Program-made: the position numbers and the translations under genes
Part shown: positions 36,341 to 45,118 of the stretch, piece by piece
How positions within the stretch are numbered: position 1 is the stretch's first letter
How the letters are laid out: the number at the start of each line of letters is the position of its first letter
Source of the DNA: CAZMJP01 sp964566895
GTDB lineage: Bacteria; Patescibacteriota; Patescibacteriia; UBA2591; UBA6264
Direction: 5' to 3'
Assembly: GCA_964566895.1 (NCBI GenBank)
Contig: CAZMJP010000001.1
Span: 1 to 64,000, forward strand
Length of the DNA: 64,000 bases
Notes under the pieces: generated by a model
Told to the model about the DNA's origin: nothing
Seen by the model: only the letters and a program-made list of their open reading frames with translations
The model's database searches: none

Positions 36341-38391
36341 AAACGAGTCGTCAATATTTGAGGGACGAAGCCCGACACCTTAAATTTAAAACCCTGTCCT
36401 TGCTCGGTCAATCGATAAACAATTTGGGCAACTAATTCGCCTTGTTTGTTTTTTTTGAAAAAAACAGGAGACCACTTGTTTCCCTCGGACAAAATGGCTA
36501 ACTTTAACCACTTACCTTGATAAGTGTCATTATTTTTTAAAAGTTTTAAAAAACTGCTTATCAAACTGCTCGAACCGACTCTTATTTTTATTTTTTTACC
36601 TCCATATTGATAAAAACACTGACCCGGCTGATGAAAACTCCCCCTTTGTTTAAACTTTATCAGACTCATCGCGTCCCAACCATATTCGCCTAACCAATAT
36701 TCTATCTCCTTTGAAGGAATCTCGCAAAGATAAAAATTATTATAATTGTCCCAAGAAAACCCCAGAGGATGTTCTTTTTTGTTCTTTTCTTTAAACGCTT
36801 TCCTGATTTCATTAAATAACTGTTTTGGCTGCTTCTTCCTAAACTTTTCTTGTTTAAAACCAATAAAATGCTTTTTGGCAAATTTCGAAAATTCCCCCGG
36901 CGCATGCTCCCAATAATCTTTTAAAGATGGAATAAACCGCGTCCGGCGCAGGTCGTCAACCACATGCAAAACGTCATAAACATCCAGACCACTTTTCAAT
37001 TTATAAATCGCGTCTCTCCATTTAATCGCTTTCTCAAACTCCCGGTCTTTAACTGCCTTATCCATCTCGTTCTCAAATTCCAAAATTATGGAATTAAACT
37101 GGCCGGCTAAAACCCTTTTTTGATAAGGTCGTTGCTTAACTGTCTCAAGGGCTTGTTGATAAGCCCGCCGGATTTTCCCGCTTCTTTGCCGCTCGAAAGC
37201 CAAGTCAATAATTCGGCGGTAGTATTCTTCGGCTCTTTTTTTATTTTGTAAAGAGACGCCGGGAATCGACAAAACCACATCTTTTAAGATAAAAGCCCCT
37301 TGTTCAATCATCTCCAAAGACCACCAAGGTTTGGCCGAAGCCCACCAAAATTGGTCGGATTGTAAAGCTCGGTCTAATTTCTCCCTTATCTCCTGATAAG
37401 CGGGCGACTCCTTGCTTAAATTATTTACCAAGTCAATGGTGAAATAAACAAACTCCCATTGCTGATGATGAATTGGATTCTGGGGGTGGCGCCAAAGAGT
37501 GAAAGAATGCTCTTTTTCTTTTCCCAACCAAAAATCCTGTTCTTCAGAAGACCAGGTACTATTTCTGGGTTCAATTGATTCTCCAACGGCAAATTTTTGG
37601 ACTAAATCAGAGACAAAAACCTTACTAATCTTTCTGTCGCTATATATTTGAAAAAGAAAGTTCCCCAGACCTGGCCGGTGGTGACCAAATGTCTCCGCAT
37701 CCATAACGGTCAAAACATAACTATCCTTTTTAATTTCCTCCTCTCCGATTTCTTGAATAAAAGACTTGAAATGGCGAACGATGGCTGAAAGAATTAAAAC
37801 GCTAATTCTTTTATTGCGAAAAACTACTTTAAAATCAGGGATATCTTTAATGTTGTATATTTTTTTAAAATCTGGTTTCTCCGGGCTGGCCAATTCTTCA
37901 GCCAAAATCCATCCAAACCCGCATTCCTTGGCTATTTGAGCCACTTCTTTATTATAAGCCAATTCCGGCGAAAAAAAACCTCGAGGCCGCCAAAACTTGC
38001 CAAAGTATTTTTTATTCGTCTCCTCATTAAGCTCAATTTGCCTTTTAATCTCCTGTTTCGGCAAAAGAGGCAAGAAAGGATGATACTTCACTCCGCCGGT
38101 GAATTCAATCTGGCCTCTTTTGGCAAACGTTTTGATATTTTCAACAACATCTGAATAACCATTTTTGACTAATAATTCGGTTAATCCGGCGTTAATATTA
38201 AGAGTGATTTTCATTTTTGGATTAAAAGACAACCCGCCAATAACTTGACGGTAGCTTTCATTGACAATTCTCTCTAAAATATCCGCCTGCTGATTATATG
38301 GCTGATAAAAGTGCAAAAAAAATCCCCATTTCATCCCGTTAGAGACGGGGAGCTTCAGTTTCCGTGAATTAGTTTGTCGTTGATTTGTCAT
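36337..38391 (-). CDS. GH57 family glucan-processing enzyme with UVR-like motif
   Basis: GH57 enzymes are retaining alpha-glucan hydrolases or transferases (amylase, 4-alpha-glucanotransferase, branching enzyme). The 684-residue product has the N-terminal HFYQP, the nucleophile motif FFSPELAYN (Glu143), and the acid/base motif MDAETFGHHRPG (Asp231). An unusual helix pair at about 434-464 (ENEMDKAVKDREFEKAIKWRD) matches the UVR motif of UvrB/UvrC and Clp partners. The C-terminal 200 residues are a beta-rich domain of unknown type. The Met at residue 20 (38334), directly before WGFFLHFYQP, fits its paralog at 39715 and may be the true start, removing the 23-base overlap with the upstream gene. 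Confidence 0.85.
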   Translation of the reverse strand: MTNQRQTNSRKLKLPVSNGMKWGFFLHFYQPYNQQADILERIVNESYRQVIGGLSFNPKMKITLNINAGLTELLVKNGYSDVVENIKTFAKRGQIEFTGGVKYHPFLPLLPKQEIKRQIELNEETNKKYFGKFWRPRGFFSPELAYNKEVAQIAKECGFGWILAEELASPEKPDFKKIYNIKDIPDFKVVFRNKRISVLILSAIVRHFKSFIQEIGEEEIKKDSYVLTVMDAETFGHHRPGLGNFLFQIYSDRKISKVFVSDLVQKFAVGESIEPRNSTWSSEEQDFWLGKEKEHSFTLWRHPQNPIHHQQWEFVYFTIDLVNNLSKESPAYQEIREKLDRALQSDQFWWASAKPWWSLEMIEQGAFILKDVVLSIPGVSLQNKKRAEEYYRRIIDLAFERQRSGKIRRAYQQALETVKQRPYQKRVLAGQFNSIILEFENEMDKAVKDREFEKAIKWRDAIYKLKSGLDVYDVLHVVDDLRRTRFIPSLKDYWEHAPGEFSKFAKKHFIGFKQEKFRKKQPKQLFNEIRKAFKEKNKKEHPLGFSWDNYNNFYLCEIPSKEIEYWLGEYGWDAMSLIKFKQRGSFHQPGQCFYQYGGKKIKIRVGSSSLISSFLKLLKNNDTYQGKWLKLAILSEGNKWSPVFFKKNKQGELVAQIVYRLTEQGQGFKFKVSGFVPQILTTRL

Positions 38392-39658
38392 AATTAATCT
38401 TCTCGTTTTTCAACTTTTTCAGCGCCGGAAAAACTATGCTTTTCAAGGCTTGCCTTGAATATTGATAATCCGGTTTCCAGTCCCGTTTGGCAAAATAATG
38501 CCAACCAACGCAGGAGTGAAGAGCAGGCAAAGTCCATTTTAATAAATCTCTAAATTTTTTATCTTTAATCGCTCTTTCTAATCCGCCCCCTTCTTTAATT
38601 TTTTGCTGGAAGACCTGATTAAACTCTTTAATCAACCCCTGCCATTCAATCATTCTTTTCTTCCTAAATGGTTTGCACCGCCGCCAAATTCTTCCCTGTT
38701 TACTCGGCTGCCACCAAGGAAAAGGATTTTTAGGAATTGATTCCATATCCCAAGAACCCGGAATAATTTTGTTAACGGAAATAACCTTCGCTTTCCCCCA
38801 ATTAACCTGACTGGGAAGACGAAAATCTATCCGGTCTTTCAACTTTAAAAAATTGCCAATGTCCTTAATAACCCGCCCGCCGACAGCCATACTTATTTTT
38901 CTTAAACCCTTTTTTGAACCGGCGTTTTCCCAATCCCTCATCAAAATAAAATTACTTTTATCAAGATATTCCAAAATCCGCAAAAATATTTTAGGGGAAT
39001 GAACTGCCCGGCGGGCTTGAGCCCAAACAAGGTCTTTGGGTAAATGCTTCGGTCGCCTGATATATCTCGGTTTTCTTCTATAGTCCTCGGCGTTCATAAA
39101 CAAATCTTTAAGCAAACAATTAAAAACCGCCGCCTTTTGAAAACCATCTTTGAATCTTATTTTTACAAATTCGTTAAAATTATATCTGCCAATAACTTTA
39201 TCCGGAATCAGCAGAGTTAAATCGGGACAAACTTGATGAATTACTTTTAGGGTCCGCTGATCAACCGCTCCTTCCGGCGGCCAAAACCAAGTCACCTTAC
39301 CAAGATATTGCTCAACCGCTTGCCTGTCTAAAATAATCTGCGTTTTAATTAAATCGCTGCTTAACATCGGCAAAACCGGATGGGTATAAGCGCTGATACC
39401 AATTTCAATCTTCCCTTTTTGATTGGCGATTTTCAAATTCTTAATTGTTTCTTTGGCTAAATCCCTTATTGGCTTTTTGGCTTTCAGCCAGGATTCGATG
39501 GTCCAACCCTGAAGTTGAACGGCTCGAGGAATTAAACCCTTTTTCATTGCCAAAGAAGTGGGTAAAAACTTGTCTTTAAGGTTTTTCTTAATCCATTTAG
39601 GGATGAAAACTAATGGATCAAATGGCTGATAGCCATGAATGAAATCATAAATGATCAT
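38369..39658 (-). CDS. Divergent GH57-like protein
   Basis: The 429-residue product is a distant member of the same family as its neighbours. It keeps HGYQP near the N terminus, a nucleophile-like WFWPPEGAVD (Glu129) and an acid/base-like RDWENAG (Asp242). Both catalytic carboxylates therefore appear retained although flanking residues differ strongly, and the FGHH part of the acid/base motif is missing. The substrate may differ. It belongs to the minus-strand glucan block and lies 56 bases after the 418-residue GH57 gene. Confidence 0.7.
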   Translation of the reverse strand: MIIYDFIHGYQPFDPLVFIPKWIKKNLKDKFLPTSLAMKKGLIPRAVQLQGWTIESWLKAKKPIRDLAKETIKNLKIANQKGKIEIGISAYTHPVLPMLSSDLIKTQIILDRQAVEQYLGKVTWFWPPEGAVDQRTLKVIHQVCPDLTLLIPDKVIGRYNFNEFVKIRFKDGFQKAAVFNCLLKDLFMNAEDYRRKPRYIRRPKHLPKDLVWAQARRAVHSPKIFLRILEYLDKSNFILMRDWENAGSKKGLRKISMAVGGRVIKDIGNFLKLKDRIDFRLPSQVNWGKAKVISVNKIIPGSWDMESIPKNPFPWWQPSKQGRIWRRCKPFRKKRMIEWQGLIKEFNQVFQQKIKEGGGLERAIKDKKFRDLLKWTLPALHSCVGWHYFAKRDWKPDYQYSRQALKSIVFPALKKLKNEKINYDKSTTN

Positions 39659-39714
39659 TCTCGCGGTGTTATCGTGTTATAATGATTGATGATTTCCGCC
39701 CTGATATTTTTTTG

Positions 39715-40971
39715 TCACTTTATTTTTTCCAGACTCTTTCTCCTTTCTAATTCATTAAAAATATCTCGAGCTATTTTTATGACCCTGTTTTTAGATCCGG
39801 GATTAAGACTTTTTTCTAATAACTGACTAATTTGGACAAAATCCCGCGTCCCCCTTTTAATAATTCCCGGGCTCCACCAAGGATTAGCCGAAGCCCACCA
39901 GTACTGATCGCTGGCCAAAGCTCGGTCAAAAAGATTTCTCGCCTTTTTATAATTCGCGTCCTTTTGGCAAGACTTCATTATCCTCAATAAGGTATCGGTT
40001 AAACGCCATTGCCATTGGTGAACCTGATTCCGGGGATGACGCCAAAGCGGATAGGGAATATCTTCTTTTAAATCTTTTACTTCAGTCGACCAGGTTGAAA
40101 TTAACGGTTCAACTTCAATCACAGGTCTTGTTGGCAAAAATTTAAGGTATTCGGAATAGGTGACGGTTTGGATACCCGGCTGATTTAAAATCTCCCTCCA
40201 AATCTCAATTAAATATTTGTGGTGATGACCTAAATTCTCCCCGTCAAAAGAGGTGACCAAAAATCTGTCTGACCGCTTATCTTTCTTAATCGCTGAAAAA
40301 AATTTATCCATCCCCCTATCCTTTGGAAAACTTGCCTGTCCCAGCTGGTCGGAACTATTTTGAACAGGGGAGAGAGAGTCTAACCATTGCCCAAAAAAAA
40401 GCAAACTCAGGCCCCGGTTGCGAAAAATCACCTTAAGTTTTTTCTTTTCTTGGTTTGGGAATAAACCTTTTATCTCATAACTCCGGTCAAACAAAACCCG
40501 GCCGAATCTCCCCTGATAAGCAATTTCATCTAAAACAATCCATTCATACCCTAAGTTTTGAATAATCTTGGCTGTTTTTTGATCATAAGCCAATTCCGGA
40601 AGGAAAAATCCCTTTGGCCTCGGCCGCCAGATTTCGCCAAAACATTTTTGATTTAAAGCCTCATTAAGTTTTACTTGCCGAATTACTTCCGACTTTGGCA
40701 AAAATGGCAAAATGGGGTGATATTTTGCCGAACCGACTAATTCAATCTGACCCCGGTTGGCCAATCTCTTAATCCGATTAAGAATTTTTTGATGACCACA
40801 TTTAAGCAGCTGTTCGGTCAAGCTGGCGCAGATATTTAAACTAATTTTTACCTTCGGCAACGCCTCCAAAACAAACAAAATCCGCCCATAAGACTCCCTG
40901 ACTACTTTGTCAATAATTTTTCTTTTTTGAAACGGCGGCTGATAAATGTGCAAAAGATTTGCCCAAAGCAT
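39715..40971 (-). CDS. GH57 family alpha-glucan enzyme
   Basis: The 418-residue product consists essentially of the GH57 catalytic barrel. It starts LWANLLHIYQP, has the nucleophile motif GFFLPELAYD (Glu126) and the acid/base motif SFDGENLGHHH (Asp243). A Trp-rich stretch DQYWWASANPWWS is shared with the 684-residue paralog. It is shorter than classical GH57 amylases (about 460-660 residues). The start directly before WANLLH is supported by an AAAGG Shine-Dalgarno-like site 5-6 bases upstream. Location between glgA and two other GH57 genes points to intracellular glucan turnover. Confidence 0.87.
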   Translation of the reverse strand: MLWANLLHIYQPPFQKRKIIDKVVRESYGRILFVLEALPKVKISLNICASLTEQLLKCGHQKILNRIKRLANRGQIELVGSAKYHPILPFLPKSEVIRQVKLNEALNQKCFGEIWRPRPKGFFLPELAYDQKTAKIIQNLGYEWIVLDEIAYQGRFGRVLFDRSYEIKGLFPNQEKKKLKVIFRNRGLSLLFFGQWLDSLSPVQNSSDQLGQASFPKDRGMDKFFSAIKKDKRSDRFLVTSFDGENLGHHHKYLIEIWREILNQPGIQTVTYSEYLKFLPTRPVIEVEPLISTWSTEVKDLKEDIPYPLWRHPRNQVHQWQWRLTDTLLRIMKSCQKDANYKKARNLFDRALASDQYWWASANPWWSPGIIKRGTRDFVQISQLLEKSLNPGSKNRVIKIARDIFNELERRKSLEKIK

Positions 40972-41006
40972 AGGCGCCTTTCTTAATTATTATCTCTTTC
41001 GCTCTA

Positions 41007-42488
41007 TTACTTCTCTTTTTTTATTTTACGAATTGCCTTTCTGTACAAAGTGGCATATTTCTTAGCCGGCAGTTTCCATGAATACGATTCTTGCATGGCT
41101 CGACGAACTAATTTTTTCCAGACTTTCTGGCGTTTATAATTTTCTAAGGTCCTAGCAATGGCAAACAATAAACTGCGGGATTCGTAAGAAGTGAAAACAA
41201 AACCGTTACCTCGGCCAGTCTTAGGATTATAATTACTGACTGTATCCATTAATCCGCCAACTGCATGAACAATGGGGACGGAGCCATAACGCAAACTTTT
41301 AAGCTGGGAGATGCCGCAGGGTTCAAAACGCGAAGGCATTAAGCAAATATCCGAGGCCGCAAGAATTTTTCTATCCATATCTTCCCGAAACGGAGAAATA
41401 AATAACAGTCTCTTCGGGTGCTTTTTAGCCACCGCCCGAAAAAGATCGGCATATACTCCTCTGCCACTGCCAACAATAGCAATTTGTAAATCCAATTTTA
41501 ACAAAAGATAATCCAGGATATTAACAATTAATTTAAAACCTTTTTGCTCGGTCAATCGGTTGGTCAGTCCAATTAAAGGAGTGTCCGGGCTAACCTTTAA
41601 ACCATACTTCCTTTGTAAAAGGACTTTATTTTCAATTTTTTTATCCAATGAGTCAAGATCATAATTAACATAAACATCTTTGTCAAATTTGGGATTAAAG
41701 ACGGTATAATCAATACCGTTAACAACGCCAAAAACATCACGTTTCCGGCCGCGCAAATAACCATCCAAACCATTGCCAAATTCTGGAGTCAAAATTTCTT
41801 GAGCGTGACGCACGCTTACGGTATTGATAATATCACTATAAAGAATCCCTCTCTTGGTGAAATTAATCCACTTTATTTTTTTAAAATCCTCCGGCGGCAA
41901 ATTTTCTCCCTTGTCTATTTTTTCCGGCGGAATTTTCCACCAATCTTTCGGCCCTTGAAAAAGTAAATTATGAATAGTAAAAAGAACGGCTACGCCCTGC
42001 AATTTAGGGTCGTCCTTATACTTAATTTTTAAATAATTAGGAATCAAACCGGCGTGCCAATCATGGCAGTGAATAATCTGAGGCTCAAACTTCAAAATTT
42101 TAATCAACTCAAGAGCGGCCAAATCAAACAATAAAAATCTCAAGCCATTATCTGAATAATTGTACAAATACTGACTTCCTTTATAGCGAGAACCAAAAAG
42201 CTTCTCCTGACAGACAAAAAAAACCGGATAATTATCCGGACACATTATTTTTTTAAAACCAAACTTATAAATCTTGCCGGCGAACTCTAAAGATAATTTC
42301 TTGTTTAAATTCTCTAAGGGCCAATTTTTCTTTCTAATAAAACCATAATAAGGAGTAATGACCATTACTTTATGGCCTAATCTTCGCAATGATCGGGACA
42401 AAGATCTAACCACGTCAGCTAAGCCGCCGCTTTTTGAATAAGGCGATATTTCAGAGCTGACATGAACAACACGTAAGGGTCTAACCAT
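41007..42488 (-). CDS. glgA: Glycogen (starch) synthase, GT5
   Basis: GlgA extends alpha-1,4-glucan from ADP- or UDP-glucose. The 493-residue product has the GT5 start VVHVSSEISPYSKSGGLADVV with the K-x-G-G nucleotide-binding motif (19-22), HCHDWHAGLIPNYL in the middle, GLTNRLTEQKG at the start of the second Rossmann lobe, and the acceptor/donor motif PSRFEPCGISQLKSLRYG with the conserved Glu. No glgC gene is seen here, but galU (55946) could supply UDP-glucose. It lies 35 bases upstream of a GH57 gene in the same operon direction. Confidence 0.93.
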   Translation of the reverse strand: MVRPLRVVHVSSEISPYSKSGGLADVVRSLSRSLRRLGHKVMVITPYYGFIRKKNWPLENLNKKLSLEFAGKIYKFGFKKIMCPDNYPVFFVCQEKLFGSRYKGSQYLYNYSDNGLRFLLFDLAALELIKILKFEPQIIHCHDWHAGLIPNYLKIKYKDDPKLQGVAVLFTIHNLLFQGPKDWWKIPPEKIDKGENLPPEDFKKIKWINFTKRGILYSDIINTVSVRHAQEILTPEFGNGLDGYLRGRKRDVFGVVNGIDYTVFNPKFDKDVYVNYDLDSLDKKIENKVLLQRKYGLKVSPDTPLIGLTNRLTEQKGFKLIVNILDYLLLKLDLQIAIVGSGRGVYADLFRAVAKKHPKRLLFISPFREDMDRKILAASDICLMPSRFEPCGISQLKSLRYGSVPIVHAVGGLMDTVSNYNPKTGRGNGFVFTSYESRSLLFAIARTLENYKRQKVWKKLVRRAMQESYSWKLPAKKYATLYRKAIRKIKKEK

Positions 42489-42530
42489 AAGAATACTTGC
42501 GTTAAAAAATAAAGATAGGATATTAAGAAC

Positions 42531-42558
42531 CTGCCTGCCGGCAGGCGCTGGCCTGCCG
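42531..42558. repeat. GC-rich palindrome between glgA and the GH15 gene
   Basis: The 14-bp perfect palindrome GCCTGCCGGCAGGC (42533-42546) lies in an otherwise AT-rich 106-base spacer, followed by a second GGCAGG/CCTGCC inverted pair (42541-42557). Its composition is unlike the surroundings. It could be a repeated extragenic element or an RNA hairpin between the two genes. Confidence 0.7.
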
Positions 42559-42594
42559 CCCCTGCCACTCTACCTTAAATAAAACAAATAGTCT

Positions 42595-43707
42595 TTATAT
42601 ATATCCCAAATAATGACTAGCGATAACAAACATAGAGTGAGACCAAGCCAAAGGGTAAATCCCTTTTCTAAAATCGTCAAAAATTTGCTCTGGGATATAA
42701 TCTTTATATCCGTCTTGATTCAATCTTCTTAAAACCCAAAGATAGTAATTAAGAGCCTTAGTTTTATCGCCGGCTAAAAACCAAACAATAGCCAGCCAAA
42801 AGTTAAGGACGGGCCACACTCCTCCTCCTTCCTGGGCTGAACCTTCGCCGTCGTAATAATCAAACTGATAACGATGAACTCCGCCGTTAATAACTATTTT
42901 TTCTTCAATTTTTTTAATCATATTAATCATCTCTTCGCTTTTTGGATCATAAATTTCAAACGGCCAAGATAAACCCAATAAAGAGGCATCAACGTTTTTA
43001 TCGTTAATTCGGCCGAACATTCGATAAAAATATTGATTTTTCTTATGATAAGCTCTTTTAATCTGCTCAATCATCTGCTCGGCTACCTTTTTCCAAATAG
43101 AATTTGATAAAATCTCGCAAGCCAGCAAGAGCCCTCTGGCGCAAGCGGCCAGAGAATAGGTAAAATTATTTTCCATCGTCGCTGAGGTATGGCGGTGCGT
43201 TTCTTCCCAAATGTCCACTGTATGAATGCTAAAACATGTCTTATCCCAATAATTAACAAGCCCGTTTGCTAACTGCTCAATCAAATCTTTAAATTCCAGC
43301 GCCTTTTTTAAATCCTTTTGATAATGATGATAAACGGCCCAAAGGACTGCCCCGGACTGGTCAGGTTGAAATGTTGTCCCCATACTGCCGATCCGACCAT
43401 TGGTGGCATAGTTGGCATAAAGAATTCCGCGGCGGGCAAAATCTTGGGGATACTCTTCCAACCACTGAAAAAACGGTTTTTGAATGGGAATTTTTAAAAT
43501 ATCAGCCGCGACGCAGACAAAAGCGGCATCCCGCGGCCAAACCCAACGATAGTTAGCCGCTTCTCGGTGAACGTAAGATTTATCAATATTAACCGCGACA
43601 ATCGCCCCATTTTCTAAAGCACAATCTTTAACGACCTCCCGCGAAGTTTTAATAAGTTGATCTATTTGGGCTTTCAAAGCCAATCTATGAGAATTTCTTC
43701 TTACCAT
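42595..43707 (-). CDS. GH15 family glucoamylase-like hydrolase
   Basis: GH15 enzymes release glucose from alpha-glucan ends with inversion. The product (370 residues from the chosen start) shows family motifs ANYRWVWPRDAAFV, GSMGTTFQPDQSG, the general-acid region DIWEETHRH, and GEGSAQEGGGVWPV near the end. It corresponds to the catalytic (alpha/alpha)6 barrel alone, without the N-terminal beta domain found in most bacterial members. The start is set at 43707, just downstream of ruvC; the frame stays open to 43803 inside ruvC. With glgA and three GH57 genes downstream it completes a synthesis and breakdown set. Confidence 0.85.
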   Translation of the reverse strand: MVRRNSHRLALKAQIDQLIKTSREVVKDCALENGAIVAVNIDKSYVHREAANYRWVWPRDAAFVCVAADILKIPIQKPFFQWLEEYPQDFARRGILYANYATNGRIGSMGTTFQPDQSGAVLWAVYHHYQKDLKKALEFKDLIEQLANGLVNYWDKTCFSIHTVDIWEETHRHTSATMENNFTYSLAACARGLLLACEILSNSIWKKVAEQMIEQIKRAYHKKNQYFYRMFGRINDKNVDASLLGLSWPFEIYDPKSEEMINMIKKIEEKIVINGGVHRYQFDYYDGEGSAQEGGGVWPVLNFWLAIVWFLAGDKTKALNYYLWVLRRLNQDGYKDYIPEQIFDDFRKGIYPLAWSHSMFVIASHYLGYI

Positions 43708-43738
43708 ATAAGCTAAAATAACGCTTGGTTTAACATTC

Positions 43739-44224
43739 TTATTGCCCCCATAGCTTCTTAGTCTGGGCGCAGCAAATAGCCGCGGCCAAAGCATCAGCCG
43801 CATCGTCCGGTCTGGGGATATTTTTGAGATTAAAGACCGTCTTAACCATTTTCTGAATCTGCTGTTTGGAAGCCCGACCGTATCCGGTCAAGGCTTGTTT
43901 AATTTGTAAAGGAGTAAATTCAAAAACCTGTTTTCTCTCCTCAGCCGCGGCCAAAACAGCTACCCCCCAGGCTTCGCCAACCTTCATGGCAGTTTTCATA
44001 TTTTTAGCAAAATAAATACTTTCAATGGCTATTTTATTTGGCTCGTATTTTTTAATTTTTTCCCTTAATTCTTGATGAATTTCTAACAACCTTTGAGAAA
44101 AAATATCGTCTTTCCGGGTCTTAATACACCCATAATCAATAATCGAATATTTATTATTCGATAGCACTTTAATAATTGCAAACCCTGTTGTCGCAACGCC
44201 AGGGTCAATGCCCATAATAATCAT
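43739..44224 (-). CDS. ruvC: Crossover junction endodeoxyribonuclease RuvC
   Basis: RuvC resolves Holliday junctions by paired cuts. The catalytic carboxylates of the RNase H fold are visible: Asp in MGIDPGVATTGFAII, Glu in IAIESIYF, and the Asp pair in PDDAADALAAAI. With the start at 44224 (or ATG 44215 directly before GIDPG) the product has about 160 residues, the normal size. The frame extends to 44305 over the end of yebC but that part has no family features. yebC lies 55 bases upstream, the usual yebC-ruvC pairing. Confidence 0.95.
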   Translation of the reverse strand: MIIMGIDPGVATTGFAIIKVLSNNKYSIIDYGCIKTRKDDIFSQRLLEIHQELREKIKKYEPNKIAIESIYFAKNMKTAMKVGEAWGVAVLAAAEERKQVFEFTPLQIKQALTGYGRASKQQIQKMVKTVFNLKNIPRPDDAADALAAAICCAQTKKLWGQ

Positions 44225-44279
44225 AAAAACATTAAAAGATAAAAACGCCTTGCCCCCGTGTTCTCGCGTTTTAATAAAG

Positions 44280-45002
44280 CTATTCAATATTAGTATAATA
44301 ATCATTTACATCTGGGTCTTCGTCCAACTCAGCAAAGATCAGATCAATTTTTCTCTGGGTCGGCTGACTGATTTTAACCGGGTCTTTGGCAAACCACTCT
44401 ACTTCTGCATAATCAACCTCGATCCCTTCCTTTTCCAGTCCCTGTTTCACTTTTTCTAAATCCTCTAAATTAGTATAAACGGCTAAATCGCCATTCTCTA
44501 TTTTGATATCCTCGGCTCCCAAGTCAATAGTTTTCAATTCAAAATCTTCTAAATTAATAATTTTTGATTGATAGTCAGCAATTTTAATTATCCCTTTTCT
44601 CTCAAACATCCAGAGAACAGAATTCTGCCCGGACAAACCGCCGCCGTACTTGTTAAAAATGCGGCGCAAATTACTAACTGTCCGATTTTTATTATCAGTC
44701 AAAGCCTGAATAACTATGGCGGTTCTTTCTGGACCAAAGACTTCATAAATCACCTCTTCAATTCGCTCCCCGGCCAACTCGCCGGTCCCCCTTTTAATGG
44801 CTCGGTCAATGTTATCTTTGGGCAGATTAGCTTTTCTGGCGTTTTCAATGGCTAAACGTAACTTAAAATTGATTTGAGGGTCGCCGCCCTGCCGAGCGGC
44901 AATGGTAATCGCATGCCCCAATTTGGTAAAGATAGCGCTTTTTTTTGCATCAAGCGCCCCCTTGAAATGTTTTAATTTAGCCCACTTAGAATGCCCACTC
45001 AT
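44280..45002 (-). CDS. yebC: YebC/PmpR family protein
   Basis: The 240-residue product has the family N terminus MSGHSKWAKLKHFKGALDAK, the following KLGHAITIAARQGG, and the middle motif NKNRTVSNLRRIFNKYGG. Full-length members act as transcriptional regulators or, as shown for TACO1/YebC, help ribosomes through difficult sequences such as proline runs. It is first in the minus-strand run with ruvC. Its own extended -10 promoter faces away from the isomerase gene. Confidence 0.95.
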   Translation of the reverse strand: MSGHSKWAKLKHFKGALDAKKSAIFTKLGHAITIAARQGGDPQINFKLRLAIENARKANLPKDNIDRAIKRGTGELAGERIEEVIYEVFGPERTAIVIQALTDNKNRTVSNLRRIFNKYGGGLSGQNSVLWMFERKGIIKIADYQSKIINLEDFELKTIDLGAEDIKIENGDLAVYTNLEDLEKVKQGLEKEGIEVDYAEVEWFAKDPVKISQPTQRKIDLIFAELDEDPDVNDYYTNIE

Positions 45003-45032
45003 AAAATTAATTTAACGTTTTAACATTTTATT

Positions 45033-45060
45033 ATTATAACAAAATAAAAAATAAAAACAA
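45033..45060 (-). promoter_or_regulatory. Promoter of yebC
   Basis: On the minus strand TTGTTT (45055-45060), 16-base spacer, TATAAT (45033-45038) with TGT just before it, forming an extended -10. The leader is about 25 bases. Confidence 0.7.
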
Positions 45061-45066
45061 TCTGTC

Positions 45067-45094
45067 TTGTCAAATCTCTGGCCAATGTTACAAT
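45067..45094 (+). promoter_or_regulatory. Promoter of the isomerase operon
   Basis: TTGTCA (45067-45072), 16-base spacer, TACAAT (45089-45094) with TGT before it. The -10 lies inside the AATGTT repeat word (45084-45105) that also occurs in rsmA. The ATG at 45119 is about 18 bases from the expected start of transcription. Confidence 0.65.
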
Positions 45095-45118
45095 GTTAAA
45101 ATATTAAAATGACGTTTT

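Noticed and set aside
43708..43803. N-terminal extension of the GH15 protein
   Set aside because: It overlaps ruvC and has no family similarity; a later ATG gives a clean start.
44225..44305. N-terminal extension of RuvC
   Set aside because: It overlaps the end of yebC and precedes the conserved MGIDPG start of the family.
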